A DNA stretch of 64,000 nucleotides from Bacteroidota bacterium (GTDB lineage: Bacteria > Bacteroidota > Bacteroidia > Flavobacteriales > Flavobacteriaceae), in the NCBI GenBank assembly GCA_027620655.1, contig JAQCDS010000005.1:84027-148026 (forward strand), read 5' to 3'. Shown here piece by piece: positions 37,250 to 47,269 of this stretch. The position numbers and the translations under genes were made by a program. Below the pieces are notes generated by a model that searched no databases, had not been told where the DNA came from, and saw only the letters and a program-made list of their open reading frames with translations. How positions within the stretch are numbered: the stretch's first letter is position 1; each line of letters opens with the position of its first letter.

Positions 37250-37609
37250 ATTACAAAAAACTCATAATGAACTTCCCTAAATGAAAGAACACAAAGGCGA
37301 CATTGTTTTTCAAAATTTAAAAATAGAAATGGTAGTGTTGTAGTAAAATGAGCAGTTTTGATGTGTTTTTAGCACATTAAAAATTATTTTGTTTTTTTCT
37401 TTAGTTCTCCATTTTACAGGTTAAAATAATACAATTATATATTTTTACAGATTACAAAATAAATTTATTTTGTATACTAATTGTAGTGTTTTATTTGTTA
37501 ACCAGACTGAAAAATAGCAGTATTTTGACATGGTGTTTTTTTGTGAATATACACACGTACATTTTTTTTAATTCAATACAACCAATTGTTTATTACTTAT
37601 AAATTTTAA
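37250..37609 (+). other. AT-rich intergenic region upstream of the glucan locus
   Basis: About 360 bases without a supportable gene; the longest ATG frame seen codes for only 20 residues. It should hold the promoter and operator of the glucan operon. Candidate promoter parts are TTTG (37494-37497) and TATTTTG (37521-37527), but the spacing of 23 and the incomplete -7 box make this weak. The clearest structure is the 22-bp palindrome listed separately. Confidence 0.6.
37453..37474. promoter_or_regulatory. Perfect 22-bp palindrome upstream of the glucan locus
   Basis: TACAAAATAAA is followed directly by its exact reverse complement TTTATTTTGTA, with no spacer, 136 bases before the first gene. 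There is no T-run after it, so it is not a terminator. It fits a dimeric repressor or activator site. The centre lacks the CG step common in LacI-family operators. Confidence 0.55.
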
Positions 37610-40600
37610 ATGGATTTAAACAACACGATATACATAGGAAAGAGTCCTGCTCGTTTTTCTAATCAAGAAGTTTCTGGCGATGAAGTTATTATTGGCGAAG
37701 AGGTTTTTTATAAAATTTCAAACTATAATAAAATGCGCCCATTTTTCATGAGCATTGTCAGCAATTCAGATCACTGGATGTTTATTTCAAGTACTGGAGG
37801 ACTTTCTGCTGGAAGAAAAAACAGTAACTATGCTCTTTTTCCTTATTACACAGACGATAAAATAACAGAATCTAGTGAATACACAGGCAGCAAGTCAATT
37901 TTTTTGGTAAACAAAGGCGATAAAACTTTTTTGTGGGAACCATTTTCTAGTAGACAAGACGGTGTTTATGAGATGACTAGAAATTTATATAAAAATGCTT
38001 TCGGAAATAAGGTCATTTTTGAAGAAATAAATCATGATTTAGAGGTTGTATATTCCTATGAATGGAATTCTAGTGACGCCTATGGATTTGTTCGAAAATC
38101 GACATTAAAAAATGTGGCCAAAACGGCTGTCGATATCCGTTTATTGGACGGAATTCAAAATATTTTGCCCTACGGTGTTGAAGATGCTCTTCAAAATAGC
38201 ACGAGTAATCTTGTAGATGCCTATAAAAAATGTGAATTGGAAACTGATAGTGGAGTTGGAATATACTCTCTAAGTGCCATTATTGTAGATAAAGCAGAAC
38301 CAAGTGAAGCATTAAAAGCCAATATTGTTTGGTCTGTTGGACTAAAAAATTCAAAAAAACTACTTTCATCTGCTCAAATTGATAGTTTTAGAAGAGGAAA
38401 TACAATCACTGAAGAAATTGATGTAAAAGCAGAACGAGGAGCATACCTTTTGACTGCCGATGTAACCCTAGCTGAAAATGCTCAAGAAGAATGGACTTTG
38501 GTGGCTAATGTAAATCAGTCTATAAATGATATCACTCGGATTAAAAAAAGTATTAAAAATCAAGCCTCCTTGTTGGAGGAATTAACAGCCTCTATTGAGC
38601 AAGGTACACAGCAACTTATTGCATTGGTTGGCGCTTCAGATGGTTTGCAACTGACTTCCGATCGTGCAAGAAATACAAGGCATTTTGCCAACACCATGTT
38701 TAACATCATGCGTGGAGGAATTTTTGATGATAATTATACTATAGAAAAAGAAGACTTTAGAAAGTATATAGAAAATGCAAATCACAAAGTGTATTTCAAA
38801 AAGTCAAATGTAATCGCTGCTCTCCCCGAAACGTTTGATTTGAATCACTTAAAATCAATTGCTCAAAGCGATGACGATAAAAATTTCAAACGCTTGTGTT
38901 ATGAATATCTTCCATTAAAATTTAGTAGACGCCACGGTGATCCTAGTCGTCCTTGGAATAAATTTTCAATAAACACACGTAACGAAGACGGTTCAAAAAT
39001 TTTAGATTATCAGGGAAATTGGCGTGATATTTTTCAAAACTGGGAAGCCCTTGTCCATTCATATCCAGAATTTATTGAAGGGATGATTCATAAGTTTTTG
39101 AATGCTACAACTTTTGATGGTTATAATCCTTATCGTGTAACAAAAGATGGTTTCGATTGGGAAACTATCGAGCCAGATAATCCTTGGTCTTATATTGGAT
39201 ATTGGGGAGATCACCAAATCATCTATTTACTTAAGTTCTTAGAGTTTATAGAAACTTATTACCCAAATAAATTAGAGAGCTATTTTTCTAAAGATTTGTT
39301 TGTTTATGCAAACGTTCCATACAGAATAAAATCTTACGACCAAATTCTTAAAGATCCAAAATACACAATTGACTTTGATCACGAAACAGAAACACGAATT
39401 CAGCTGAAGCGTGAGGAAATTGGTGTAGATGGCGCATTACTTCGCGATAAAAATATATTCATATATAAGGTCAACTTTATTGAGAAAATTCTAGCCACTG
39501 TTTTGGCCAAAGTATCCAACTTTATTCCTGAGGGTGGAATTTGGATGAATACCCAACGTCCAGAGTGGAACGATGCAAATAATGCACTTGTTGGAAATGG
39601 AGTTTCAATGGTTACTTTATATTACTTACGTAGATTTTTAAAATTCTTTGAAACTACTTTGAAAAATACTTCCACCAAGGAAGTTGAGATTTCTGTAGAA
39701 CTAATTGAGTTTTTCAATCAGGTTTCAGAAACGCTTCAAAATAATACAGCTCTTCTTTCTGGATCGATTTCAGACCAAGACAGAAAGAATGTTTTGGATG
39801 GTCTTGGAAAAGCTGCAAGTCATTATAGAACTACAATTTATGAGAAGAGTTTCTCTGGCGAGAAAAACACCCTCAATTTAGATGAGATTTCAACCTTTGT
39901 AAGTGTAGCTTTAGAACATTTAGAACATTCAATTGAAGCCAACAAAAGAGCAGATAACCTATACCATGCATACAACCTGATGACTATAAAAGGGAATGAT
40001 GCAGTTTCGATTTCGTACCTACCTGAAATGTTAGAAGGTCAAGTTGCGGTACTAAGTTCGGGCTATCTTTCTACTAAAGAAGCATTGAGTGTATTAGATG
40101 CGCTAAAGGCAAGTGAATTATTTAGACCAGATCAGTACAGTTATATCTTATATCCAAATAAAACGCTACCACGATTTGTTGATAAAAATACAATTTCGAA
40201 AGAACATGTTCAATCTTCAAGTCTATTACAAAAACTTGTTGAAGTCGGAAATACTCAAGTGATTACAAAGGATTGTAATGGAGAATTTCACTTCAATGGG
40301 AACTTCAATAATGTAGACAATTTAAGAGAGGCATTGAAGAACTTACCTGAAGAATTTTCAGATTTAGCATCAAAAGAAGCTGAAGTAATTTATGGAATTT
40401 TTGAAGCCATTTTTGATCACAAATCCTTTACAGGTCGTTCGGGAACTTTCTTTGGTTATGAAGGTCTTGGTTCTATTTATTGGCACATGGTATCCAAATT
40501 ATTATTGGCAGCATTTGAAACAACAAAACAAGCCATGGATGAAAACAATGCGCCAGAGATAATTGGCAAACTTTTTGATCATTATTTTGAAATCAATGCA

Positions 40601-41068
40601 GGTATTGGAGCTCACAAATCCCCCGAACTTTATGGTGCTTTTCCAACAGATCCATACTCACATACACCCGTAGGGAAAGGGGCGCAACAACCAGGAATGA
40701 CAGGCCAGGTAAAAGAAGACATTTTATGTCGATTTGGAGAACTTGGTGTACGAGTGGCTGATGGTATTCTTGGTTTTGATGCAGGCATTTTAAAAGCATC
40801 AGAATTTTTACAAGCAGCAGAAAACTTTAATTATGTAGATGTAGATCAAGAGAAACAGAGTATTGCATTAGAAAAAGACAGTTTGGCGTTTACAATTTGT
40901 CAAGTTCCAATAGTTTATAAAAAAGCATCTGAGCCTTCAATTTCAGTTGAATTTTTTGATGGCCCTACAAAAATGTTTGATGCTAATACATTAGATATAG
41001 AAACAACAAAACATGTATTTGAAAGAACACATAAAATAAAACAAATTACTGCTTTTGTGGTAAAATAA
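37610..41068 (+). CDS. Beta-1,3-glucan phosphorylase, GH149-like (GH94-related)
   Basis: A 1152-residue cytoplasmic protein without signal peptide. The N-terminal beta-sandwich shows the GH94-type start (SNSDHWMFISSTGGLSAGRKN, then NYALFPYYTDDKI, about 49-80). An (alpha/alpha)6 barrel follows, containing RPEWNDANNALVGNG with Asp655 at the place of the GH94-type general acid, and a late GEL/MTGQVKED-type phosphate region (about 1025). Size and neighbours fit GH149, bacterial and algal phosphorylases that split beta-1,3-glucan into glucose 1-phosphate. GH161 is the main alternative. It is first in the glucan operon and would feed glucose 1-phosphate to glycolysis without spending ATP. Confidence 0.82.
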   Translation: MDLNNTIYIGKSPARFSNQEVSGDEVIIGEEVFYKISNYNKMRPFFMSIVSNSDHWMFISSTGGLSAGRKNSNYALFPYYTDDKITESSEYTGSKSIFLVNKGDKTFLWEPFSSRQDGVYEMTRNLYKNAFGNKVIFEEINHDLEVVYSYEWNSSDAYGFVRKSTLKNVAKTAVDIRLLDGIQNILPYGVEDALQNSTSNLVDAYKKCELETDSGVGIYSLSAIIVDKAEPSEALKANIVWSVGLKNSKKLLSSAQIDSFRRGNTITEEIDVKAERGAYLLTADVTLAENAQEEWTLVANVNQSINDITRIKKSIKNQASLLEELTASIEQGTQQLIALVGASDGLQLTSDRARNTRHFANTMFNIMRGGIFDDNYTIEKEDFRKYIENANHKVYFKKSNVIAALPETFDLNHLKSIAQSDDDKNFKRLCYEYLPLKFSRRHGDPSRPWNKFSINTRNEDGSKILDYQGNWRDIFQNWEALVHSYPEFIEGMIHKFLNATTFDGYNPYRVTKDGFDWETIEPDNPWSYIGYWGDHQIIYLLKFLEFIETYYPNKLESYFSKDLFVYANVPYRIKSYDQILKDPKYTIDFDHETETRIQLKREEIGVDGALLRDKNIFIYKVNFIEKILATVLAKVSNFIPEGGIWMNTQRPEWNDANNALVGNGVSMVTLYYLRRFLKFFETTLKNTSTKEVEISVELIEFFNQVSETLQNNTALLSGSISDQDRKNVLDGLGKAASHYRTTIYEKSFSGEKNTLNLDEISTFVSVALEHLEHSIEANKRADNLYHAYNLMTIKGNDAVSISYLPEMLEGQVAVLSSGYLSTKEALSVLDALKASELFRPDQYSYILYPNKTLPRFVDKNTISKEHVQSSSLLQKLVEVGNTQVITKDCNGEFHFNGNFNNVDNLREALKNLPEEFSDLASKEAEVIYGIFEAIFDHKSFTGRSGTFFGYEGLGSIYWHMVSKLLLAAFETTKQAMDENNAPEIIGKLFDHYFEINAGIGAHKSPELYGAFPTDPYSHTPVGKGAQQPGMTGQVKEDILCRFGELGVRVADGILGFDAGILKASEFLQAAENFNYVDVDQEKQSIALEKDSLAFTICQVPIVYKKASEPSISVEFFDGPTKMFDANTLDIETTKHVFERTHKIKQITAFVVK

Positions 41069-41099
41069 AACGACATCAACAAGCAAAAAAAAATACATA

Positions 41100-42377
41100 A
41101 TGGCCATAAACAAACAAATAAAGATTCTCTTTGTTTTGTGTTGTTTTTTAAATACATCATGTATTAACAAAACAAAAGAAGAATTGAATCTTAAACACAA
41201 AACAGCGGCGCAAATTTTGGGTAATCCAGAATATTTAGCGATTTCTTATGGAGGCTATCGCATGACATCAAGAGAGATTCAGCCTTCATTGGAAGCCTTG
41301 AAAGAAGATTTGAAAATCATGTATGCCATGGGAATTAGAATCATAAGGACTTACAATTTGCAGTTTCCACATGCATCAAATATTCTTAAAGCCATAAAGG
41401 AACTGAGAGAAGAGAATAAAAGTTTTGAAATGTATGTGATGTTGGGGGCATGGATAGATTGCGCTAATGCATGGACAGACCTTCCACCAAATCATGATAT
41501 AGAAGACGAAAAAAACAATGCTTCTGAAATAGCTAAAGCCATAGAGTTTGCAAATAAATATCCAGAAATTGTAAAAATAATTGCCGTTGGTAATGAGGCT
41601 ATGGTGCACTGGGCAACCCCTTATTTTGTAAAGCCAAAAGTTATATTGAAATGGGTTAATTATTTACAAGAAAAAAAAGCACAAGGACATCTTTCGGATT
41701 CATTGTGGATTACCAGTTCAGATAATTTTGCCTCTTGGGGAGGAGGAAGTTCGGATTATCACAATAATGATTTGGAACAATTAATTGCTGCAGTAGATTA
41801 TATTTCTGTACATACCTACCCCTTTCATGACACACACTACAATTCTGGTTTTTGGCTTACGCCAGAAAAGGAATCTTCACTTTCTGAAATTGAAAAAATT
41901 GATGCAGCAATGGAACGTGCAAAGTCCTACGCAGTTAGTCAATATCAAAGGGTAAAAAACTATGTAAATTCATTAGGTTTAGAAAAACCAATTCATATAG
42001 GTGAGACCGGTTGGGCAACCACATCTCAAGGCTTATATGGAACAAATGGTTCTTATGCAGCCGATGAATATAAACAGGCATTGTATTACAAACTAATGCG
42101 TGAATGGAGTAATGAAAACAATGTGTCTTGTTTCTTTTTTGAAGCCTTTGATGAACCATGGAAAGATTCAAATCATCCAAACGGTTCTGAAAATTTCTTT
42201 GGACTCTTCACTGTTGATGGCCAAGCAAAATATGTGTTATGGCCTCTTGTTGATAATGGAATTTTTTCAGGTCTTTCAAGAGATGGAAATTCTATTAAAA
42301 AAACCTACGAAGGCCATAAAGATATTTTATTGAAGGATGTTTTTCCGCCAAAATTAGCTTTAACCCTAACCAATTAG
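41100..42377 (+). CDS. GH17-like beta-1,3-glucanase lipoprotein
   Basis: A 425-residue lipoprotein (lipobox LNTSC, Cys21) with a TIM-barrel domain of the GH17 type. The acid/base Glu166 lies in AVGNEAM, and the nucleophile Glu302 in IGETGWATTS. The late FEAFDEPWK motif (about 346-354) matches the family. GH17 enzymes cut or transfer beta-1,3-glucan. It would act outside the cytoplasm, probably on laminarin. It is a clear paralogue of the signal-less protein encoded at 47270-48199 (shared ISVHTYP, GWATTS, EAFDEPWK and GL(F/Y)TVD blocks). The next gene begins 4 bases after its stop. Confidence 0.87.
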   Translation: MAINKQIKILFVLCCFLNTSCINKTKEELNLKHKTAAQILGNPEYLAISYGGYRMTSREIQPSLEALKEDLKIMYAMGIRIIRTYNLQFPHASNILKAIKELREENKSFEMYVMLGAWIDCANAWTDLPPNHDIEDEKNNASEIAKAIEFANKYPEIVKIIAVGNEAMVHWATPYFVKPKVILKWVNYLQEKKAQGHLSDSLWITSSDNFASWGGGSSDYHNNDLEQLIAAVDYISVHTYPFHDTHYNSGFWLTPEKESSLSEIEKIDAAMERAKSYAVSQYQRVKNYVNSLGLEKPIHIGETGWATTSQGLYGTNGSYAADEYKQALYYKLMREWSNENNVSCFFFEAFDEPWKDSNHPNGSENFFGLFTVDGQAKYVLWPLVDNGIFSGLSRDGNSIKKTYEGHKDILLKDVFPPKLALTLTN

Positions 42378-42381
42378 TACT

Positions 42382-43401
42382 ATGAAACTTTTAAGTTTAT
42401 TTTCAGTTTTATTATTTTCATTGGCATTACTTTTAATTCCAAACGTACCTGATAATGTTCAGGTTCAAGGAAATCATTTATTGGTAGATAATTCGCCATA
42501 CTACATAAAAGGAATTTGTTATCATCCAGTTCCAAAAGGACAAACCATTCGCGATTTCCAAACACTTGATCAGGATTTAGAACTCATGAAAGAGGCAGGA
42601 ATAAACACAATACGTGTGTATGCGCCCATAGATGACATTCAAGTTTTAGACAAAATTGATGCTGCAGGGCTAAAGCTTATTGTAGGATTTGGATACAATC
42701 AAAATGGAGTTTTTGATATACTTTCGGAGACCTATTTGGATTATATAAAAAAATATAAAGATCACAACGCTATTTTAATTTGGGAATTTGGAAATGAATA
42801 CAATTACCATCCAGAATGGTTTGGTGGCGATATTACAAATTGGTACAATGCCTTAAGTACAGCAACTGACTTAGTGCATGAACTTGACCCAAATCATCCA
42901 GTAGCTACAGCTCACGGAGATCTCCCAGACAAGCAAGCACTTCAATTAAATCCAAATATTGATATATGGGGGTTAAATGTCTATCGATGGGATCAACCTC
43001 AGTCTGTTTTTCGAGAGTGGCAATCAATTTGTGACAAACCTGTTTATCTTTCAGAAGCAGGGGCCGATAGTTACATGAAAATTGCAAAAGCAGGGTTTGA
43101 ACAAGGAGAAAACCAATATGCACAAGCTGCTGCCAATGGAAAAATTATTGATGCTGTTTTTAAAGAAAGTGATAACAATTCTGGAATCATAATTTTCTCT
43201 TTTACTGATGGTCTTTGGAAAGCAGGAAATCCAGACCAACAAGATATTGGGGGTTGGGCGCCAAACAGTAGCGGTGTTCCATACGATGGTGCTCCAAATG
43301 AAGAATATTGGGGCATAGTGGATATTGATAGAAATAAAAAAGAAACTTTTGAAGTGATTAAAGAGAAGTTTTTGAACTTTTCATTAGATAAAAACAACTA
43401 A
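42382..43401 (+). CDS. Clan GH-A glycosidase, GH2/GH72-like TIM barrel
   Basis: A 339-residue exported protein (hydrophobic N-terminus, residues 1-20). It has a clan GH-A barrel with acid/base Glu139 in EFGNEYN and nucleophile Glu225 in YLSEAGADS. The opening YIKGICYHPVP, the GINTIRVYAPI strand and DIWGLNVYRW resemble both the GH2 TIM-barrel domain and fungal GH72 beta-1,3-glucanosyltransferases. Without the GH2 sandwich domains it is not a classical beta-galactosidase. In this locus a beta-1,3-glucan hydrolase or transglycosylase is the best guess. It lies 4 bases after the GH17 lipoprotein gene. Confidence 0.78.
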   Translation: MKLLSLFSVLLFSLALLLIPNVPDNVQVQGNHLLVDNSPYYIKGICYHPVPKGQTIRDFQTLDQDLELMKEAGINTIRVYAPIDDIQVLDKIDAAGLKLIVGFGYNQNGVFDILSETYLDYIKKYKDHNAILIWEFGNEYNYHPEWFGGDITNWYNALSTATDLVHELDPNHPVATAHGDLPDKQALQLNPNIDIWGLNVYRWDQPQSVFREWQSICDKPVYLSEAGADSYMKIAKAGFEQGENQYAQAAANGKIIDAVFKESDNNSGIIIFSFTDGLWKAGNPDQQDIGGWAPNSSGVPYDGAPNEEYWGIVDIDRNKKETFEVIKEKFLNFSLDKNN

Positions 43402-43414
43402 TCATGTAAATAAA

Positions 43415-44899
43415 ATGAAGTTCAATACAATTATATCATTTCTTATTATAATTTCAACTTTTTCTTGTATGAATTCAAAAAAAGAAACCCTTAGCGTTTT
43501 TGAAACCTCACAAAGTGGAAATCAACTTACAGAGCTTTCAAATTTTGATTCAGGAGTTACTCCTTCTTCAATACAATTAAATTTTGACCAAAAATTTCAA
43601 ACGATTTCGGGATTTGGCGGAGCATTCACAGAAGCATCGGCGCACTTGCTCAATCAAATGAGCTCTGAAAAAAGAACGGAAATCTTAGATGCATATTTTA
43701 GTAGAAAAGGTGCAAATTATTCATTGACACGTACCCACATGAATTCCTGTGACTTTTCTTTATCGAATTATTCATATACACCAGTTGAGGGGGATATACA
43801 TTTAGAGCATTTTTCTATAGAAGAAGATCGAGAAGACCTTATCCCAATGATTAAAGATGCATTGGCCACTTCGGAGGACGGGTTCAAACTTTTTGCATCG
43901 CCATGGACTGCAGCACCATGGATGAAAGACAATAATAAATGGGTAGGCGGAAAACTTCTTCCTGAGTTTTATGATACATGGGCGTTGTTTTTCTCAAAAT
44001 ATGCTGATGCCTACAAACAAGAGGGTATCGATATTTGGGGATTCACTGTTGAAAACGAACCTTTAGGCAATGGAAATAATTGGGAAAGCATGCACTTTAC
44101 TCCAGAAGAAATGACTGATTTTGTACAACATCATTTAGGACCAAAATTAGAGGCCGATGGCAAAGGTCACCTTAAAATATTGGGATACGATCAAAATAGA
44201 CAAGAAATAAAGGAGTGGGTAGATGTCATGTATAAAGATGAAGCATCTTCAAAATATTATGATGGGACAGCAATTCATTGGTACGAAAGCACATATGATT
44301 TCTTTCCAGAAGCATTGCAGTATGCACATCAAAAAGCACCAAATAAATATTTGATTCAAACAGAAGCATGTGTAGATTCTGAAGTTCCTGTTTGGAAAGA
44401 TGATGCTTGGTATTGGAAAAAAGAAGCAACCGACTGGGGTTATGATTGGCGAGAAGAAGAAAAAAAATATTTACACCCAAAATACGCTCCCGCAAATCGC
44501 TATGCTAGAGATATTATTGGTTGCCTAAATAATTGGGTAGACGGATGGGTAGATTGGAACATGGTTTTGGATCGTCAGGGTGGACCAAATTGGTTTAAAA
44601 ATTGGTGTATTGCACCAATTATTGTAGATCCTAAAGCGGATGAGGTTTATTACACCCCATTGTATTACATCATGACACATTTTAGTAAATTTATTCGTCC
44701 TGGTGCAGAAGTGATTGGAGTTGATTCTACAGATAAAAATTTAATGGTTACAGCTGCTCAAAACCCCGATGGTTCTGTTGCTGTTGTTGTATTTAATGAA
44801 GGAATGGAACAAAAATCATTTGAATTAAAAACATTAAAATCAACAAAGCAAATTTCAATAAGTCCCCAAGCTATTCAAACAATATTGATTACTAACTAA
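43415..44899 (+). CDS. GH30 family lipoprotein, probable exo-beta-1,6-glucanase
   Basis: A 494-residue lipoprotein (lipobox STFSC, Cys18). GH30 features are GFGGAFTEA (67-75), acid/base Glu215 in TVENEP and nucleophile Glu317 in IQTEACVD, with the C-terminal beta domain that belongs to the family. Marine Bacteroidota GH30 enzymes in laminarin loci remove beta-1,6-linked side glucose; this function is inferred from family and context. It would act at the cell surface or periplasm before import. It follows the GH2/GH72-like gene after 13 bases. Confidence 0.9.
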   Translation: MKFNTIISFLIIISTFSCMNSKKETLSVFETSQSGNQLTELSNFDSGVTPSSIQLNFDQKFQTISGFGGAFTEASAHLLNQMSSEKRTEILDAYFSRKGANYSLTRTHMNSCDFSLSNYSYTPVEGDIHLEHFSIEEDREDLIPMIKDALATSEDGFKLFASPWTAAPWMKDNNKWVGGKLLPEFYDTWALFFSKYADAYKQEGIDIWGFTVENEPLGNGNNWESMHFTPEEMTDFVQHHLGPKLEADGKGHLKILGYDQNRQEIKEWVDVMYKDEASSKYYDGTAIHWYESTYDFFPEALQYAHQKAPNKYLIQTEACVDSEVPVWKDDAWYWKKEATDWGYDWREEEKKYLHPKYAPANRYARDIIGCLNNWVDGWVDWNMVLDRQGGPNWFKNWCIAPIIVDPKADEVYYTPLYYIMTHFSKFIRPGAEVIGVDSTDKNLMVTAAQNPDGSVAVVVFNEGMEQKSFELKTLKSTKQISISPQAIQTILITN

Positions 44900-44911
44900 C
44901 AAACAAAAAAT

Positions 44912-46339
44912 ATGAATAATTTAAATAAAACCAACAAAGTCCCAATGGGCCAAAAAATTGCTTTTGGTTTTGGGATGTTGGCAAATCAAATGTTTCCAGC
45001 AATATTGGGAATCTTTATGGTCGTTTTAGTTGAGGACCTTGGGTTTTCTGGATGGATGTGGTCTTTAGTATTCCTTTTTCCAAGAATTTTTGATGCTTTT
45101 TTAGACCCCATTATGGGATTTATTTCAGATAACACAAAATCAAAATGGGGACGACGACGACAATATGTCTTAATTGGCGGAGTAATTATGGGACTTGCCT
45201 ATATTTTTATGTGGCAACTTTACAAAGCTGATGGAGTAGATTACAACTTTTGGTATTTCTTTTTATGGTCTTTAGTATTTTATTTAGGTCTTACAATTTT
45301 TAGCGTTCCATACGTAGCTATGGGATACGAAATGAGTGATGACTTTCATGAAAGAACAAATATTATGGCTATTTCTCAGTGGATTGGTCAATGGGCTTGG
45401 GTTATAGCGCCTTTGTTTTGGATTATTATGTATGATGAAAACTGGTTTCCATCAGCAGATGTCGCTGTTCGCGAATTGGCCATTTGGGTGGCTATACCCT
45501 GTGCTATTTGCGCTATTGTACCCGCAATTTTTATTGAAAGCAAATCCACAGTTGACCAGGACTACGAACCTCTAAATTCAGCTAATATTGGCAATAGTAT
45601 AAAAAAGATATTTGACAGTTTTGGGGAAGCGTTTAAGATTAAAGAATTTAGAAAATTATGTGGGGCAACATTTTTAATATTTAACGCCTTTAATACGGTT
45701 GCAGCACTTACTTTTTTCGTTATTGTTTACAAATTATTTAATGGTGATGCTGGTGCAAGTGGAATTTGGGTTTCTATGTTTGGATGTTTAGGGGCTTTAG
45801 GAACAACTTTTATTGTGATTCCAACAGTGGCTTGGATGTCCAAGAAAATGGGGAAGAAAAAAGCGTTTATGGTGTCACAATCAATCTCATTAGTAGGTTA
45901 TATTATGTTGTACTTTTTGTTCATTCCCGGAAAACCATGGATGTATATAATAGCATTGCCTTTCTTTTCGTTCGGAATAGGAAGTTTATTTACCATAATG
46001 ATGTCTATGACCGCCGATGTAATTGATATTGATGAGATAAACACAGGAAAGCGTAGAGAAGGTATTTTTGGAGCCATTTATTGGTGGATGGTAAAAGTAG
46101 GTTATGGAATTGCTGGCGCACTTAGTGGAGTGATCATTACTGTGGTTGGGTTTAATCCAGATCTTGTTACACTAGACCAACAATCCGCTGTTGATGGATT
46201 ACACGCTTTTTTCTGTTTTTTCCCAATGGGAGGAACCATACTTGCAATGTTTGTAATGCATAATTATAGTATTACTGAGCAAAAAGCGAATGAAATAAAA
46301 GCACAATTAAAAGAAAAAAGGAATAAATTTGCAGATTAA
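44912..46339 (+). CDS. GPH-type MFS sugar:cation symporter
   Basis: A 475-residue protein with about twelve membrane spans. Family marks of the glycoside-pentoside-hexuronide (MelB-like) transporters are FDAFLDPIMGFISDNTKSKWGRRR (about 49-72), YVAMGYEMSDDFHERTN (about 131-147) and the later DINTGKRREGIFGA. It most likely brings glucose oligomers across the inner membrane. It takes the place usually held by SusCD-linked uptake in glycan loci, though it does not cross the outer membrane itself. It lies 12 bases after the GH30 gene. Confidence 0.93.
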   Translation: MNNLNKTNKVPMGQKIAFGFGMLANQMFPAILGIFMVVLVEDLGFSGWMWSLVFLFPRIFDAFLDPIMGFISDNTKSKWGRRRQYVLIGGVIMGLAYIFMWQLYKADGVDYNFWYFFLWSLVFYLGLTIFSVPYVAMGYEMSDDFHERTNIMAISQWIGQWAWVIAPLFWIIMYDENWFPSADVAVRELAIWVAIPCAICAIVPAIFIESKSTVDQDYEPLNSANIGNSIKKIFDSFGEAFKIKEFRKLCGATFLIFNAFNTVAALTFFVIVYKLFNGDAGASGIWVSMFGCLGALGTTFIVIPTVAWMSKKMGKKKAFMVSQSISLVGYIMLYFLFIPGKPWMYIIALPFFSFGIGSLFTIMMSMTADVIDIDEINTGKRREGIFGAIYWWMVKVGYGIAGALSGVIITVVGFNPDLVTLDQQSAVDGLHAFFCFFPMGGTILAMFVMHNYSITEQKANEIKAQLKEKRNKFAD

Positions 46340-46363
46340 AAATTAACTCCAAAAAATTAGCCG

Positions 46364-47248
46364 ATGTCCTATAGAAAAGAAAAACAAAAATCGCTTCTTG
46401 GTATAGATGTTAACCAATTAGAAAAAAAAGAACTTCAAAACCTTAGTCAATCTGTATTGAAGGCCGGAATGCATGGTCTATGTTTTAGTCCCTACGAAGA
46501 AGGTCAAGAACCTGGAGACCCAATTTCTGAAGCTCAAATAAGAAGAAAACTTGAAATAATTTTACCTTATACCAAATGGATTCGTACGTTTTCTTGTACA
46601 GAAGGGAATGAACAAATTCCAAAAATAGCCAAAGAATATGGTCTCAAAACTTTAGTTGGTGCTTGGTTAGGCGATGACGCCGAAATCAATGAAAATGAAA
46701 TTGAAGGACTTATAGCCCTAAGCAAAGCCGGTTTTGTAGATGTTGCTGCAGTAGGGAATGAAGTCATGTATCGAGGAGATTTGGAAGAAGATGAGCTTAT
46801 AACATTTATAAATCGTGTAAAAAATGAAATTCCAAATATTCCAGTTGGTTATGTAGATGCCTACTACGAATTTTCTGATCGTCCAAAAATTACTGAAGCT
46901 TGCGATGTTATTTTGGCCAATTGTTACCCCTATTGGGAGGGTTGTAGTTTGGAGTACTCTTTGGTATATATGAAACAAATGTACCAACAAGCACTACATG
47001 CAGGCAAAGGGAAAAAAGTAATTATCACAGAAACAGGATGGCCAAGTAAAGGAACAAGTCTAGAAGGTGCACACCCTTCTTATGACAATGCATTGCGTTA
47101 TTTTATCAATGCACAAAAATGGTCTAAAGATGATGCCATAGAAATGTTTTATTTTTCATCTTTTGATGAGTCATGGAAAGTAGGTTCAGAGGGTGACGTA
47201 GGTGCTTATTGGGGACTTTGGGACAAAGATGAAAATTTAAAATTTTAA
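46364..47248 (+). CDS. Cytoplasmic GH17-like protein
   Basis: A 294-residue protein with no signal peptide. The GH17 catalytic pair is Glu133 in AVGNEVM and Glu223 in ITETGWPS, the latter being the classical GH17 nucleophile context. The late FSSFDESWK motif is present. It is more distant from the other two GH17 proteins of the locus. In the cytoplasm it could hydrolyse or transglycosylate imported oligosaccharides for the phosphorylase. It follows the symporter gene after 24 bases. Confidence 0.87.
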   Translation: MSYRKEKQKSLLGIDVNQLEKKELQNLSQSVLKAGMHGLCFSPYEEGQEPGDPISEAQIRRKLEIILPYTKWIRTFSCTEGNEQIPKIAKEYGLKTLVGAWLGDDAEINENEIEGLIALSKAGFVDVAAVGNEVMYRGDLEEDELITFINRVKNEIPNIPVGYVDAYYEFSDRPKITEACDVILANCYPYWEGCSLEYSLVYMKQMYQQALHAGKGKKVIITETGWPSKGTSLEGAHPSYDNALRYFINAQKWSKDDAIEMFYFSSFDESWKVGSEGDVGAYWGLWDKDENLKF

Positions 47249-47269
47249 TTACTTCACAACATAAGGATC

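Noticed and set aside
37281..37343. Short ATG frame of 20 codons in the gap before the glucan operon
   Set aside because: Too short, no family resemblance and no promoter; probably chance.
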